Of a stretch of 64,000 nucleotides of DNA, positions 40,969 through 52,712 are shown piece by piece. Every line of letters begins with the position of its first letter. The stretch's first letter is position 1. The notes under the pieces are model-generated. The model had not been told where the DNA came from. It made no database searches and worked only from the letters and a program-made list of their open reading frames with translations. Source of the DNA: Panulirus ornatus (Eukaryota > Arthropoda > Malacostraca > Decapoda > Palinuridae); NCBI RefSeq assembly GCF_036320965.1, contig NC_092235.1:9962651-10026650 (forward strand), read 5' to 3'. Both the position numbers and the translations under genes were made by a program.

Positions 40969-42600
40969 ACCTCCCTAACAACCCCATCCAGAAACAAATT
41001 AAACAACCATGGAGACATCATGCAATCTTGCTGCAAACCAACATTCACTGAGAACCAATCACTTTCCTCTCTTCCTACACATACACATGCCTTACATCCT
41101 CGATAAAAACTTTTCACTGCTTATAACAACTTGCCTCCCACACCATATATTCTTAATGCCTTCTACAAAGCATCTCTATCAACTCTATCATATGCCTTCT
41201 CCAGGTCCATAAATGCTACATACAAATCCATTTGTTTTTCTAAGTATTTCTCACATACATTCTTCAAAGCAAACACCTGATCCACACATCCTCTACCACT
41301 TCCGAAACCACACTGCTCTTCCCCAATCTGATGCTCTGTACATGCCTTCACCCTCTCAATCAATACCCTCACATATAATTTCCCAGGAATACTCAACAAA
41401 CTTATACCTCTGTAATTTGAGCAATCACCTTAAACCCTTTTGCCTTTGTATAATGGCACTATGCAAGCATTCTGCCAATCCTCAGGCACCTTACCATGAG
41501 TCATACATACATTAAATAATCTTACCATCAAGTCAACAATAAAGTCACCCCCTTTTCTAATAAATTCCACTGCAATACCATCCAAACCCACTGCCTTGCC
41601 AGGTTTCATCTTTCACAAAGCTTTTACTACCTCTTCTCTGTTTACCAAATCCTTCTTCCTAACCCTCTCACTCTGCACACCATCTCGACCAAAACACCCT
41701 ATATCTGCTACTCTATCATCAAACACATACAACAAACCTGAAATTACTCACTCCATCTCCTTCACATATCACCATTACTTAATATCACCTCCCTATTAGC
41801 CCCCTTCACTGATGTTCACATTTGTTCCCTTGTCTTACGAACTTTATTTACCTCCTTCCAAAACATCCTTGTATTCTCCCTAAAATTTAATGATACTCTC
41901 TCACCCCAACTCTCATTTCACCTCTTGCACCTTTCTCTTGACCTCCTGCCTCTTTCTTTTATACATCCAGTCATTTGCACTATTTCCCTGCAAAAATTGT
42001 AAATGGCTCTCTCTTCTCTTTCACTAATAATCTTACTTCTTCATCCTACCACTCACAACCCTTTCTAATCAGCCCACCTCCCACGCTTTTCATGCCACAA
42101 GCATCTTTTGCGCAAGCCATCATTGCTTTCCTAAATACATCCCATACCTCCCCCACACCCCTTACATCCTTTGTTCTCACCTTTTCCCATTCTGTACTCA
42201 GTCTCTCCTGGTACTTACTCACAAAAGTCTTCTTCCCAAGCACACTTACTATCAACACTCTCTTCACCCCAAGATTCTCTCTTGTTTACTGAAAACCTCT
42301 ACAAATCTTCACTTTCGCCTCCACAAGATAATGACCAGATATCCCTCCAGTTGCACCTCTCAGCATATAAACATCAAAAAGTTTCTCTTTTGCATACCAA
42401 TCAACATTCTCTCCACCCCAAGATTCTCTCTTGTTTTCTGAAAACCTTTACAAATCTACACTTTCGCCTCAACAACATAATGACCAGACATCCCTCCAGT
42501 TGCACCTCTCAGCACATTAACATTCAAAAGTCTCTTTTGCGCGCCTATAAATTAACACATAATCCAATAACACTCTCTAGCCATCTCTAATACGTACATA
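40969..42600 (-). mobile_element. Family A LINE fragment, truncated at both ends, with a 149-bp internal duplication
   Basis: Minus orientation, from the RT region MSPWLFNLF (40,99x) back to the endonuclease end (42,600, VSRRDG region). The 3' part (FADD, C-terminal block, UTR) is missing at the junction with the plus-strand copy. Frames: 41,163-41,399 (EEQCGFGSGRGCVDQVFALK, VAFMDLEKAYDRVDRDAL) and 42,046-42,267 (linker). The RT in between is frameshifted. Confidence 0.9.
42252..42548 (-). repeat. 149-bp tandem duplication inside a LINE
   Basis: CAACACTCTCTTCACCCCAAG at 42,253 recurs as CAACATTCTCTCCACCCCAAG at 42,402, followed in both by the end of the endonuclease coding sequence. Other family A copies have this segment once. 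Confidence 0.8.
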
Positions 42601-42604
42601 AATT

Positions 42605-43840
42605 ATCTTTTTTTATATTTTGCTGTGTCGCTGTCTCCCGCATTAGCAAGGTATCGCAATGAAACAGACGAAAGAATGGCCCAACTCACCCACATACACA
42701 TATATATACATAAACGTCCATACACGCACATATACAAACCTATACATCTCAACATATACATATATATATACACACACAGACATATATATACATGTACATA
42801 ATTCATACTGTCTGCTTTTATTCATTCCCATCGCCACCCCGCCACACATGAAATAACAACCCCCTCCCCCCTCATGTGTGCGGGGTAGTGCTAGGAAAAG
42901 ACAACAAAGGAAACATTGGTTCACACTCAGTCTCTAGCTGTCATGTAATAATGCACCAAAACCACAGCTCCCTTTCCACATCCAGGCCCCACAGAACTTT
43001 CATGGTTTACCCCAGACGTTTCACATGTCCTGGTTCAATCCATTGACAGCACGTCGACCCCGGTATACTATGTCATTCCAATTCACTTGATTCCTTGCAC
43101 GCCTTTCACCCTCCTGCATGTTCAGGCCTCGATTACTCAAAATCTTTTTCACTCCATCTTTCCACCTCCAATTTGGTCTCACACTTCTACTCATTCCCTC
43201 TACCTCTGACACATATATTCTCTTGGACAATATTTCCTCACTCATTCTTTCCATGTGACCAAACCATTTCAAAACACCCTCTTCTGCTCTCTCAACCACA
43301 CTCTTTTTATTACCACACATCTCACTTACCCTTTCATTACTTACTCGATCAAACCACCTCACACGACATATTGTCCTCAAACATATCATTTCCAGCACAT
43401 CCACCCTCCTCTGCACAACTCTATCTATAGCCCATGTCTCGCCACCATATAACATTGTTGGAACCACTATTCCTTCAAACATACCCATTTTTGCTTTCCA
43501 AGATAATGTTCTTGACTTCCACACATTCTTCAAGGCTCCCACAACTTTCGCCCCCTGCTCCACCCTATGATTCACTTCCGCTTCCATGGTTCCATCCGCT
43601 GTCAAATCCACTCCCAGATATCTAAAACACTCCACTTCCTCCAGTTTTTCTGCATTCAAACTTACCTCCCAATTGACTTGACCCTCAACCCTACCGTACC
43701 TAATAACCTTGCTCTTATTCACATTTATTCTCAACTTTCTTCTTTCACACACTTTACCGAACTCAGTCACCAGCTTCTGCAATTTTTCACATGAATCAGC
43801 CACCAGTGCTGTATCATCAACGAACAACAACTGACTCACT

Positions 43841-43844
<4 letters not shown>
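42605..43844 (-). mobile_element. Family A LINE, 5'-truncated at the FADD motif
   Basis: Tail at about 42,620, full-length 3' UTR to 43,020, then an uninterrupted frame (43,839 to 43,021) of 272 codons. This starts at QLLFVDDTALVADSCEKLQ (V for A in FADD) and runs through KSKVIRYGRVEGQ, FRYLGVDLTADGTMEAEV, RTICRVRWFDRVSN, KWFGHMERMSEE and NWRWKDGVKKIL to the normal end AVNGLNQDM. The stop is the family's usual one. Truncation is at an (AT)n run. Confidence 0.9.
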
Positions 43845-43932
<88 letters not shown>

Positions 43933-43940
43933 TTATATTT
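43845..43940. repeat. (AT)n microsatellite between two LINE 5' sides
   Basis: About 95 bp of AT with two or three interruptions. It separates the truncated 5' side of the minus copy from the complete 5' end of the plus copy (TATCCCTGGTGATAGGGGAG at 43,941). Confidence 0.9.
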
Positions 43941-46900
43941 TATCCCTGGTGATAGGGGAGAAAAAATACTTCCCATGCATTCCTCACGTGTCGTAGAAGG
44001 CGACTAAAGGGGACGGGAACGGGGCAATAGAAACCCTCCCTTCCTTGTATTTTAACTTTCTAAAAGAGGAAACAGAAGAAGGAGTCATGCAGGGAGTGCT
44101 CCTTCTCTTCGAAGGCTCAGATTGGGGTGTCTAAATGTGTGTGGATGTAACCAAGATGAGAGAAAAGGAGAGACAGGTAGTATGTTTGAGGAAAGGAACC
44201 TGGATGTTTTGGCTCTGAGTGAAATGAAGCTCGAGGGTAAAGGGGAAGAGTGGTTTGGGAATGTCTTGGGAGTAAAGTCAGGGGTTAGTGAGAGGACAAG
44301 AGCAAGGGAAGGAGTAGCACTACTCCTGAAACAGGAGTTGTGGGAGTATGTGATAGAGTGTAAGAAAGTAAATTCTAAACTGATATGGGTAAAACTGAAA
44401 GTTGATGGAGAGAGATGGGTGATTATTGGTGCATATGCACCTGGGCATGAGAAGAAAGATCATGAGAGGCAAGTGTTTTGGGAGCAGCTGAATGAGTGTG
44501 TTAGTGGTTTTGATACACAAGACCGGGTTATAGTGATGGGTGATTTGAATGCAAAGGTGAGTAATGTGGCAGTTGAGGGAATAATTGGTATACATGGGGT
44601 GCTCAGTGTTGTAAATGGAAATGGTGAGGAGCTTGTAGATTTATATGCTGAAAAAGGACTGGTGATTGGGAATACCTGGTTTAAAAAGCGAGATATACAT
44701 AAGTATACGTATGTAAGTAGGAGAGATGGCCAGAGAGCGTTACTGTATTATGTGTTAATTGACAGGCATGCGAAAGAGAGACTTTTGGATGGTAATGTGC
44801 TGAGAGGTGCAACTGGAGGGATGTCTGATCATTATCTTGTGGAGGCTAAGGTGAAGATTTGTAGGGGTTTTCAGAAAAGAAGAGAGAATGTTGGTGTAAA
44901 GAGAGTGGTGAGAGTAAGTGAGCTTGGGAAGGAGACTTGTGTGAGGAAGTACCAGGAGAGACTGAGTACAGCATGGAAAAAGGTGAGAACAAAGGAGGTA
45001 AGGATAGTGGGGGAGGAAGGGGATGTATTTAGGGAAGCAGTGATGGCTTGCGCAAAAGATGCTTGTGGCATGAGAAGCGTGGGAGGTGGGTTGATTAGAA
45101 AGGGTAGTGAGTGGTGGGATGAAGAAGTAAGATTATTAGTAAAAGAGAGTGGGAGATGTATAAAAGAAAGAGGCAGGAGGTCAAGAGAAAGGTGCAAAAG
45201 GTGAAAAAGAGGGCAAATGAGAGTTGGGGTGAGAGAGTATCATTAAATTTTAGGGAGAATACAAGGATCTTTTGGAAGGAGGTAAATAAAGTGTGTAAGA
45301 CAAGGGAGCAAAACGGAACTTCAGGGAATGGGGCTAATGGGGAGGTGATAACAAGTAGTGGGGATGTGAGAAGGAGATGGAGCGAGTATTTTGAAGGTTT
45401 GTTGAATGTGTTTGATGATAGAGTGTCAGATATAGGGTGTTTTGGTCGAGGTAGTGTGTAAAGTGAGTGGGTTAGGGAAAATGATTTGGTAAACAGAGAA
45501 GAGGTAGTAAAAGCTTTGCGGAAGATGAAAGCCGACAAGGCAGCGGGTTTCGATGGTATTGCAGTAGAATTTATTAAAAAAGGGGGTGACTGTATTGTTG
45601 ACTGGTTGGTAAGGTTATTTAATGTATGTATGATTCAGGGTGAGGTGCCAGAGGATTGGTGGAATGCGTGCATAGTGCCATTGTACAAAGGAAAAGGGGA
45701 TAAGAGTGAGGGCTCAAATTACAGAGGTGTCAGTTTGTTGAGTATTCCTGGGAAATTATATGGGAGGGTATTGATTGAGAGGGTGAAGGCACGTACAGAG
45801 AATCAGATTGGGGAAGAGCAGCATGGTTTCAGAAGTGGTAGACGATGTGTGGATCAGGTGGTTGCTTTGAAGAATGTATGTGAGAAATACTTAGAAAGCA
45901 AATGGATTTGTATGTAGCATTTATGGATCTGGAGAAGGCATATGATAGAGTTGATAGAGATGCTCTGTGGAAGGAATTAAGAATAGATGGTGTGGGAGGC
46001 AAGTTGTTAGAAGCAGTGAAAAGTTTTTATCGAGGATGTAAGGCATGTGTACGTGTAGGAAGAGAGGAAAGTGATTGGTTCTCAGTGAATGTAGTTTTGC
46101 GGCAGGGGTGTGTGATGTCTCCATGGGTCTTTAATTTGTTTATGGATGGAGTTGTTGGGGAGGTGAATGCAAGAGCTTTGGAAAGAGGGGCAAGTTTGCA
46201 GTCTGTTTTGGATGAGAGAGCTTGGGAAGTGAATCAATTGTTGTTCGCTGATGATACAGCACTGGTGGCTGATTCATGTGAGAAAATGCAGAAGCTGGTG
46301 ACTGAGTTTGGTAAAGTGGGTGAAAGAAGAAAGTTAAGGGTATATGTGAATGAGAGCAAGGTTATAAGGTACAGTAGGGTTGATTGTCAAGTCAATTGGG
46401 AGGTAAGTTTGAATGGAGAAAAACTTGAGGAAGTAAAGTGTTTTAGATATCTGGGAGTGGATCTGGCAGCGGATGGAAGCATGGAAGCGGAAGTGAATAG
46501 TAGGGTGGGAGAGGGGGCGAAAATTCTGGGAGCCTTGAAGAATGTGTGGAAGTCGAGAACATTATCTCGGAAAGGAAAAATGGGTATGTTTGTAGGAATA
46601 GTGTTTCCAACAATGTTGTAAGGCTGCAAGGCATGGCCTATGGATAGAGTTGTGCACAAGAGGGAGGATGTGCTGGAAATGAGATGTTTGAGGACAATAT
46701 GTGGTGTGAGGTGGTTTGATCAAGTAAGTAATGTAAGGGTAAGAGAGATGTGTGGAAATAAAAAGAGTGTGGTTGAGAGAGCAGAAGAGGGTGTTTTGAA
46801 ATGGTTTGTTCACATGGAGAGAATGAGTGAGGACAGATTGACCGAGAGGATATATGTGTCAGAGGTGGAGGGAACAAGGAGAAGTGGGACACCAAATTGA

Positions 46901-47460
46901 AGATGGAAAGATGGAGTGAAAAAGATTTTGAGTGATCGGGGCCTGAACATGCAGGAGGGTGAAAGGCATGCAAGGAATAGAGTGAATTGGAATGATGTAG
47001 TATACCGGGTTCAACGTGCTGTCAATGGATTGAAGCAGGGCATGTGAAGCATCTGGGGTAAACCATGGAAAGTTCTGTGGGGCCTGCATGTGGTAAGGGA
47101 GCTGTGGTTTCGGTGCATTATTACATGACAGCTAGAGAATGAGTGTGAACGAATGGGGAATTTGTTGTCTTTTCCTAGCGCTACCTTGCACACAAGAGGA
47201 AGGAGGGGGTAGTTATTTCATGTGTGGCGAGTTGGCGATGGGAATAATTAAAGGCAGACAGTATGAATTATGTACATGTGTATATATGTATATGTCTGTG
47301 TGTCTATATATATGTGTACATTGAGATGCATAGGTATGTATATTTGTGTGTGTGTACGTGTATGTATGTACATGTGTATGTGGGTGGGTTGGGCCATTCT
47401 TTCATCAGTTTCCTTGCGCTACCTCGCTAACGCGGGAGACAGCGACAAAGCAAAATAAAT
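43941..47460 (+). mobile_element. Family A LINE, full length (3.5 kb), frameshifted
   Basis: This copy has all parts: 5' UTR (43,941-44,115), endonuclease (44,122-45,130), linker, RT, C-terminal block, full-length 3' UTR (47,048-47,440) and tail GCGGGAGACAGCGACAAAGC plus AAATAAATAAA. It defines the element length used in this annotation. It is tail-to-tail with the minus copy at 47,480. Confidence 0.9.
44122..47047 (+). pseudogene. Family A endonuclease-reverse transcriptase ORF, broken
   Basis: Frame 44,122-45,204 encodes the full AP endonuclease: CLNVCGCNQDERKGETGS, LALSEMKLEGKGEEWFG, VIIGAYAPGHEKKDH, RVIVMGDLNAKVSNVAV, LLYYVLIDRHAKER (Y for the usual D), GGMSDHYLVEAKV. An internal deletion after LLVKES shifts the frame into the linker (45,156-45,461). 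RT frames follow at 45,486-45,917 and 45,902-46,621 (VAFMDLEKAYDRVDRDAL, VLRQGCVMSPWVFNLFMDGV, QLLFADDTALVADS). The C-terminal block is at 46,640-46,900, then a TGA replaces the Trp of NWRW. At least four lesions, so inactive. Confidence 0.85.
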
Positions 47461-47479
47461 AAATATAAAATCTATATTT

Positions 47480-50400
47480 ATTTATTTAATTATTTTGCTT
47501 TTTCGCTGTCTCCTGTGTTAGTGAGGTAGCGCAAGGAAACAGACGAAAGAATGGCCCAATCCACCCATATACACATGTATATACATACACGTCCACACAC
47601 GCAAATATACATACCTATACATCTCAGCCTATACATATAAATACACACACAGACATATACATATATACACATGGACATAATTCATACTGTATGCCTTTAT
47701 TCATTCCTATCGCTACCTCGCTACACATGAAATAACAACCCTATCCCCCCTCATGTGTGCGGGGTAGCGCTACAAAAAGAAAACAAAGGCCACATTCGTC
47801 CACACTCAGTCTCTAGCTATCATGAAATAATGCACCGAAACCACAGCTCCCTTTCCACATTCAGGCCCCACAGAACTTTCCATGGTTTACCCCAGACGCT
47901 TCACATGCACTGATTCAATCCATTGACAGCACGTCGACCCCGGTACACCACATCGTTCCAATTCACTCTATTCCTTACACGCCTTTCACCCTCCTGCACA
48001 TTCAGGCCCAGATCACTTAAAATCTTTGTCACTCCATCTTTACACCTCCAAATTGGTCTCCTTCTCCTCGATCCCTCTACCTCTGACATATATATCCTCT
48101 TGGTCAATCTTTCCTCACTCATTATCTCCATGTGAGCAGACCATTTCAAAACACCCCCTTTTGCTATCTCAACCACACTCTTTTTATTACCACACATCTC
48201 TCTTACCCTATTGTTACTTACTCGATCAAACCACCTCACACGACATATTGTCCTCAAACTTCTCATTTCAAGCACATCCATCCTCCTGCGCACAACTCTA
48301 TCCATAGCCCATGCCTCGCAACTATAAAACTTTGTTGGAACCACTATTCCTTCAAAAGTACCCATTTTTGCTCTCGGAGATAATGTTCTCGACTTCCAAA
48401 AATTCTTCAAGGCTCCCAGAATTTTCACCCCTTTCCCCACCCTATGATCCACTTCCGCTTCCATTGTTCCATCCGCTGTCAAATCTACTCACAGATATCT
48501 AAAACACTTCACTTCCTACATTTTTTCTGCATTCAAACTTACCTTCCAGTTGACTTGATCCTCAACTCTACTGTACCTAATAACCTTGCTCTTATTCACA
48601 TTTACTCTCAAATTTCTTCTTTCACACACTTTACCAAACTCAGTCGCCAGTTTCTGCAGTTTCTCACATGAATCAGCCACTAGTGCTGTATCATCAGCGA
48701 ACAACAACTGACTCACTTCCCAAGCTCTATCATCCACAACAGACTGCATAATTGCCCCTCTTTCCAAAACTCTTGCATTCACCTCCCTAATAACCCCATC
48801 CATAAACAAATTAAACAACCATGGAGACATCACACACCCCTGTCGCAAACCTACATTCACAGAGAACCAATCACTTACCTCTTTTCCTACACGTTCACAT
48901 TCGTTAAATTTTTAAAAAAAACTTTTCACTGCTTCTAACAACTTGCCTCTCACACAATATATTCTTAATACCTTCCACAGAGCATCTCTATCAACTCTAT
49001 CATATGCCTTCTCCAGATCCATAAATGCTACATACAATTCCAGTTGCTTTTCTAAGTATTTCTCAAATACATTGTTCAAAGCAAACACCTGATCCATATG
49101 TCCTCTACCACTTCTGAAACCACACTGCTCTTCCCCAATCTGATGCTCTGTACATGCCTTCACCCTCTCAATCAATACCCTCCCATATAATTTACCAGGA
49201 ATACTCAACAAACTTATACCTCTGTAATTTGAGCACTCACCTTTGTCACCTTTGCCTTTGTACAATGGCACTATGCAAGCATTCCGCATATCCTAAGGCA
49301 CCTCACCCTGAATCATACATACATAAAAATAACCTTACCAACCAGTCAACAATACATTCATCCCCTTTTATAATAGATTCCAATGCAATACCATCCAAAC
49401 CCGCTGCCTTGCTGGCTTTCATCTTCCGCAAAGCTTTCCTACCTCTTCTCTGTTTACCAAACCATTTTCCCTAACCCTCTGCAAACCACCTTGATCAAAA
49501 TACCCTACATCTGCCACTTTATTATCAAACACATTTAACAAACCTTGAAAATATTCACTGCATCTCCTTCTCACATCACCACTACTTGTTATCACCTCCC
49601 CATTAGCCCCCTACACTGAAGTTCCCATTTGTTCCCATGTCTTACGCACTTTATTTACCTCTTTCCAAAACATCTTTTTATTCTCCCTAAAAGTTAATGA
49701 TTACTCTCTCACCCCAACTCTCATTTGCCCTCTTTTTCACCTCTTGCACATTTCTCTTGACCTCCTGCCTCTTTCTTTTATACATCTCCCACTCATTTGC
49801 ATTATTTCCCTGCAAAAATCATCCAAATGCCTCTCTCTTCTCTTTCACTAATAATCTTACTTCTTCATCCCACCACCCATTACCCTTTCTAATCAACACA
49901 CCTCCCACGCTTCTCATGCCACAAGCATCTTTTGCGCAAGCCATCACTGCTTCCATAAATACATCCCATTCCTCCCCCACTCCCCTTACCTCCTTTGTTC
50001 TCACATTTTTCCATGCTGTACTCAGTGTCTCCTGGTACTTCCTCACAAAAGTCTCCTTCCCAAGATCACTTACTCTTACCACTCTCTTCATCCCAACATT
50101 CTCTCTTATTTTCTGGAAACCCCTACAAATCTTCACCTTCGCCTCCAAAAGATAATGATCAGAGATCCCTCCAGTTGCACCTCTCAGCACTTTAACATCA
50201 AAAGTCTCTCTTTCACAGCGCCTATCAATTTACACATAATCCAATAACGCTCTCTGGCCATCTTTCCTTATTACATACGTATACTTATGTATATCTCGCT
50301 TTTTAAACCAGGTATTCCCAATCACCAGTCCTTTTTCTGCACATAAATCTACAAGCTCCTCGCCATTTCCATTTACATCGCTGAACACCACATGCATAAC

Positions 50401-51038
50401 AATTATTCCCTCAACTGCCACATTACTCACCTTTGCATTCAAATCATCCATCACTATAACCCAGTCTTGTGCATCAAAACCACTAACACACTCATTCAGC
50501 TGCTCCCAAAACACTTGCCTCTCATGATCTTTCTTCTCATGCCAAGGTGCATATGCATCAATAATCACCCATCTCTCTCCAACTTTCAGTTTTACCCATA
50601 TCAATCTAGAATTTACTTTCTTACACTCTATCACATACTCCCACAACTCCTGTTTCAGGAGTAGTGCTACTCCTTCCCTTGCTCTTGTCCTCTCACTAAC
50701 TCCTGACTTTACTCCCAAGACATTCCCAAACCACTCTTCCCCTTTACCCTTGAGCTTCGTTTCACTCAGAGCCAAAACATCCAGGTTCCTTTCCTCAAAC
50801 ATATTACCAATCTCTCCTTTTTTTCTCATCTTGGTTACATCCACACACATTTAGACACCCCAATCTGAGCCTTCGAGGAGGATGAGCACTCCCCGCATGA
50901 CTCCTTCATCTGTTTCGCCTTTTAGAAAGTTAAAATACAAGGAAGGGAGGGTTTCTGCCCCCCCGGCTCCCATCCCCTTCAGCCGCCTTCTATGACACGT
51001 GAGGAATGCGTGGGAAGTATTCTTTGTACCCTATCCCC

Positions 51039-51040
<2 letters not shown>
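47480..51040 (-). mobile_element. Family A LINE, full length, frameshifted
   Basis: 5' end at 51,040 (CTGGGGATAGGGTACAAAG) next to (AT)n, 3' tail at about 47,500. Endonuclease 50,850-50,230 (LALSETKLKGKGEEWFG, WVIVMDDLNAKVSN with D for G in GDLN, ALLDYV). Linker 50,190-49,819. RT and downstream 49,289-48,912 (NYRGISLLSIPGKLYGRVL, VAFMDLEKAYDRVDRDAL), 48,860-48,516 (GLRQGCVMSPWLFNLFMDGV, QLLFADDTALVADS) and 48,482-47,901 (C-terminal block, ends AVNGLNQCM). Five or more frame breaks. The full-length 3' UTR is present. Confidence 0.9.

Positions 51041-51096
<56 letters not shown>
51041..51096. repeat. (AT)n microsatellite at a LINE 5' end
   Basis: Pure AT of about 55 bp directly after the first base of the minus-strand LINE. 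Confidence 0.9.
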
Positions 51097-51101
<5 letters not shown>

Positions 51102-51145
51102 TCCTTCCAGAGGGAATAATTGTTATGCATGTTCTGGAAGGAGGT
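51097..51145. repeat. Short inverted repeat at the 5' breakpoint of a LINE fragment
   Basis: TTTACCTCCTTCCAG at 51,097-51,111 and CTGGAAGGAGGTAAA at about 51,134-51,148 are perfect complements around a loop of about 22 bp. The left arm is a 15-bp piece of LINE linker in minus orientation and the right arm is the start of the plus-strand LINE. Confidence 0.8.
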
Positions 51146-52712
51146 AAAAAAAGTGCGTAAGACAAGGGAGCAAATGGGAACTTCAGTGAAGGGCGCAAAT
51201 GGGGAGGTGATAACAAGTAGTGGTGATGTGAGAAGGAGATGGAGTGAGTATTTTGAAGGTTTGTTGAATGTGTTTGATGATAGAGTGGCAGATATAGGGT
51301 GTTTTGGTCGAGGTGGTGTGCAAAGTGAGAAGGTTAGGGAAAATGATTTGGTAAACAGAGAAGAGGTAGTGAAAGCTTTGCGGAAGATGAAAGCCGGCAA
51401 AGCAGCAGGTTTGCATGGTATTGCAGTGGAATTTATTAAAAAAGGGGGTGACTGTATTGTTGACTGGTTGGTAAGGTTATTTAATGTATGTATGACTCAT
51501 GGTGAGGTGCCTGAGGATTGGCGGAATGCGTGCATAGTGCCATTGTACAAAGGCAAAGGGGATAAGAGTGAGTGCTCAAATTACAGAGGTATAAGTTTGT
51601 TGAGTATTCCTGGTAAATTATATGGGAGGGTATTGATTGAGAGGGTGAAGGCATGTACAGAGCATCAGATTGGGGAAGAGCAGTGTGGTTTCAGAAGTGG
51701 TAGAGGATGTGTGGATCAGGTGTTTGCTTTAAAGAATGTATGTGAGAAATACTTAGAAAAGCAAATAGATTTGTATGTAGCATTTATGGATCTGGAGAAG
51801 GCATATGATAGAGTTGATAGAGATGCTCTGTGGAAGGTATTAAGAATATACGGTGTGGGAGGAAAGTTGTTAGAAGCAGTGAAAAGTTTTTACCGAGGAT
51901 GTAAGGTATGTGTACGTGTAGGAAGAGAGGAAAGTGATTGGTTCTCAGTGAATGTAGGTTTGCGGCAGGGGTGTGTGATGTCTCCATGGTTGTTTAATTT
52001 GTTTATGGATGGGGTTGTTAGGGAGGTAAATGCAAGAGTTTTGGAAAGAGGGGCAAGTATGAAGTCTGTTGGGGATGAGAGAGCTTGGGAAGTGAGTCAG
52101 TTGTTGTTCGCTGATGATACAGCGCTGGTGGCTGATTCATGTGAGAAACTGCAGAAGCTGGTGACTGAGTTTGGTAAAGTGTGTGGAAGAAGAAAGGTAA
52201 GAGTAAATGTGAATAAGAGCAAGGTTATTAGGTACAGTAGGGTTGAGGGTCAAGTCAATTGGGAGGTGAGTTTGAATGGAGAAAAACTGGAGGAAGTGAA
52301 GTGTTTTAGATATCTGGGAGTGGATCTGGCAGCGGATGGAACCATGGAAGCGGAAGTGGATCATAGGGTGGGGGAGGGGGCGAAAATTCTGGGGGCCTTG
52401 AAGAATGTGTGGAAGTCGAGAACATTATCTCGGAAAGCAAAAATGGGTATGTTTGAAGGAATAGTGGTTCCAACAATGTTGTATGGTTGCGAGGCATGGG
52501 CTATGGATAGAGTTGTGCGCAGGAGGATGGATGTGCTGGAAATGAGATGCTTAAGGACAATGTGTGGTGTGAGGTGGTTTGATCGAGTGAGTAACGTAAG
52601 GGTAAGAGAGATGTGTGGAAATAAAAAGAGCGTGGTTGAGAGAGCAGAAGAGGGTGTTTTGAAGTGGTTTGGGCACATGGAGAGGATGAGTGAGGAAAGA
52701 TTGACCAAGAGG
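51129..52712 (+). mobile_element. Family A LINE fragment, left arm of a large palindrome
   Basis: Open frame from the linker (MFWKEVKKVRKTREQMG) through the RT fingers (GKAAGLHGIAVEFIKKGGD), NYRGISLLSIPGKLYGRVL, VAFMDLEKAYDRVDRDAL, GLRQGCVMSPWLFNLFMDGV and QLLFADDTALVADSCEKLQ to MSEERLTKR, where the sequence turns into the opposite strand. 51,129-52,654 is the reverse complement of 52,713-54,239 with about 1 percent divergence, and 52,655-52,712 is the unpaired spacer. Both arms share GRRKVRVNVNKS, where most copies have KLRVNVNKS. Confidence 0.9.

Noticed and set aside
52655..52712. Palindrome centre as a possible read artefact (missed adapter)
   Set aside because: The arms differ by about 1 percent including several amino-acid changes, which a single-molecule fold-back read would not show after consensus; raw-read confirmation is still needed.
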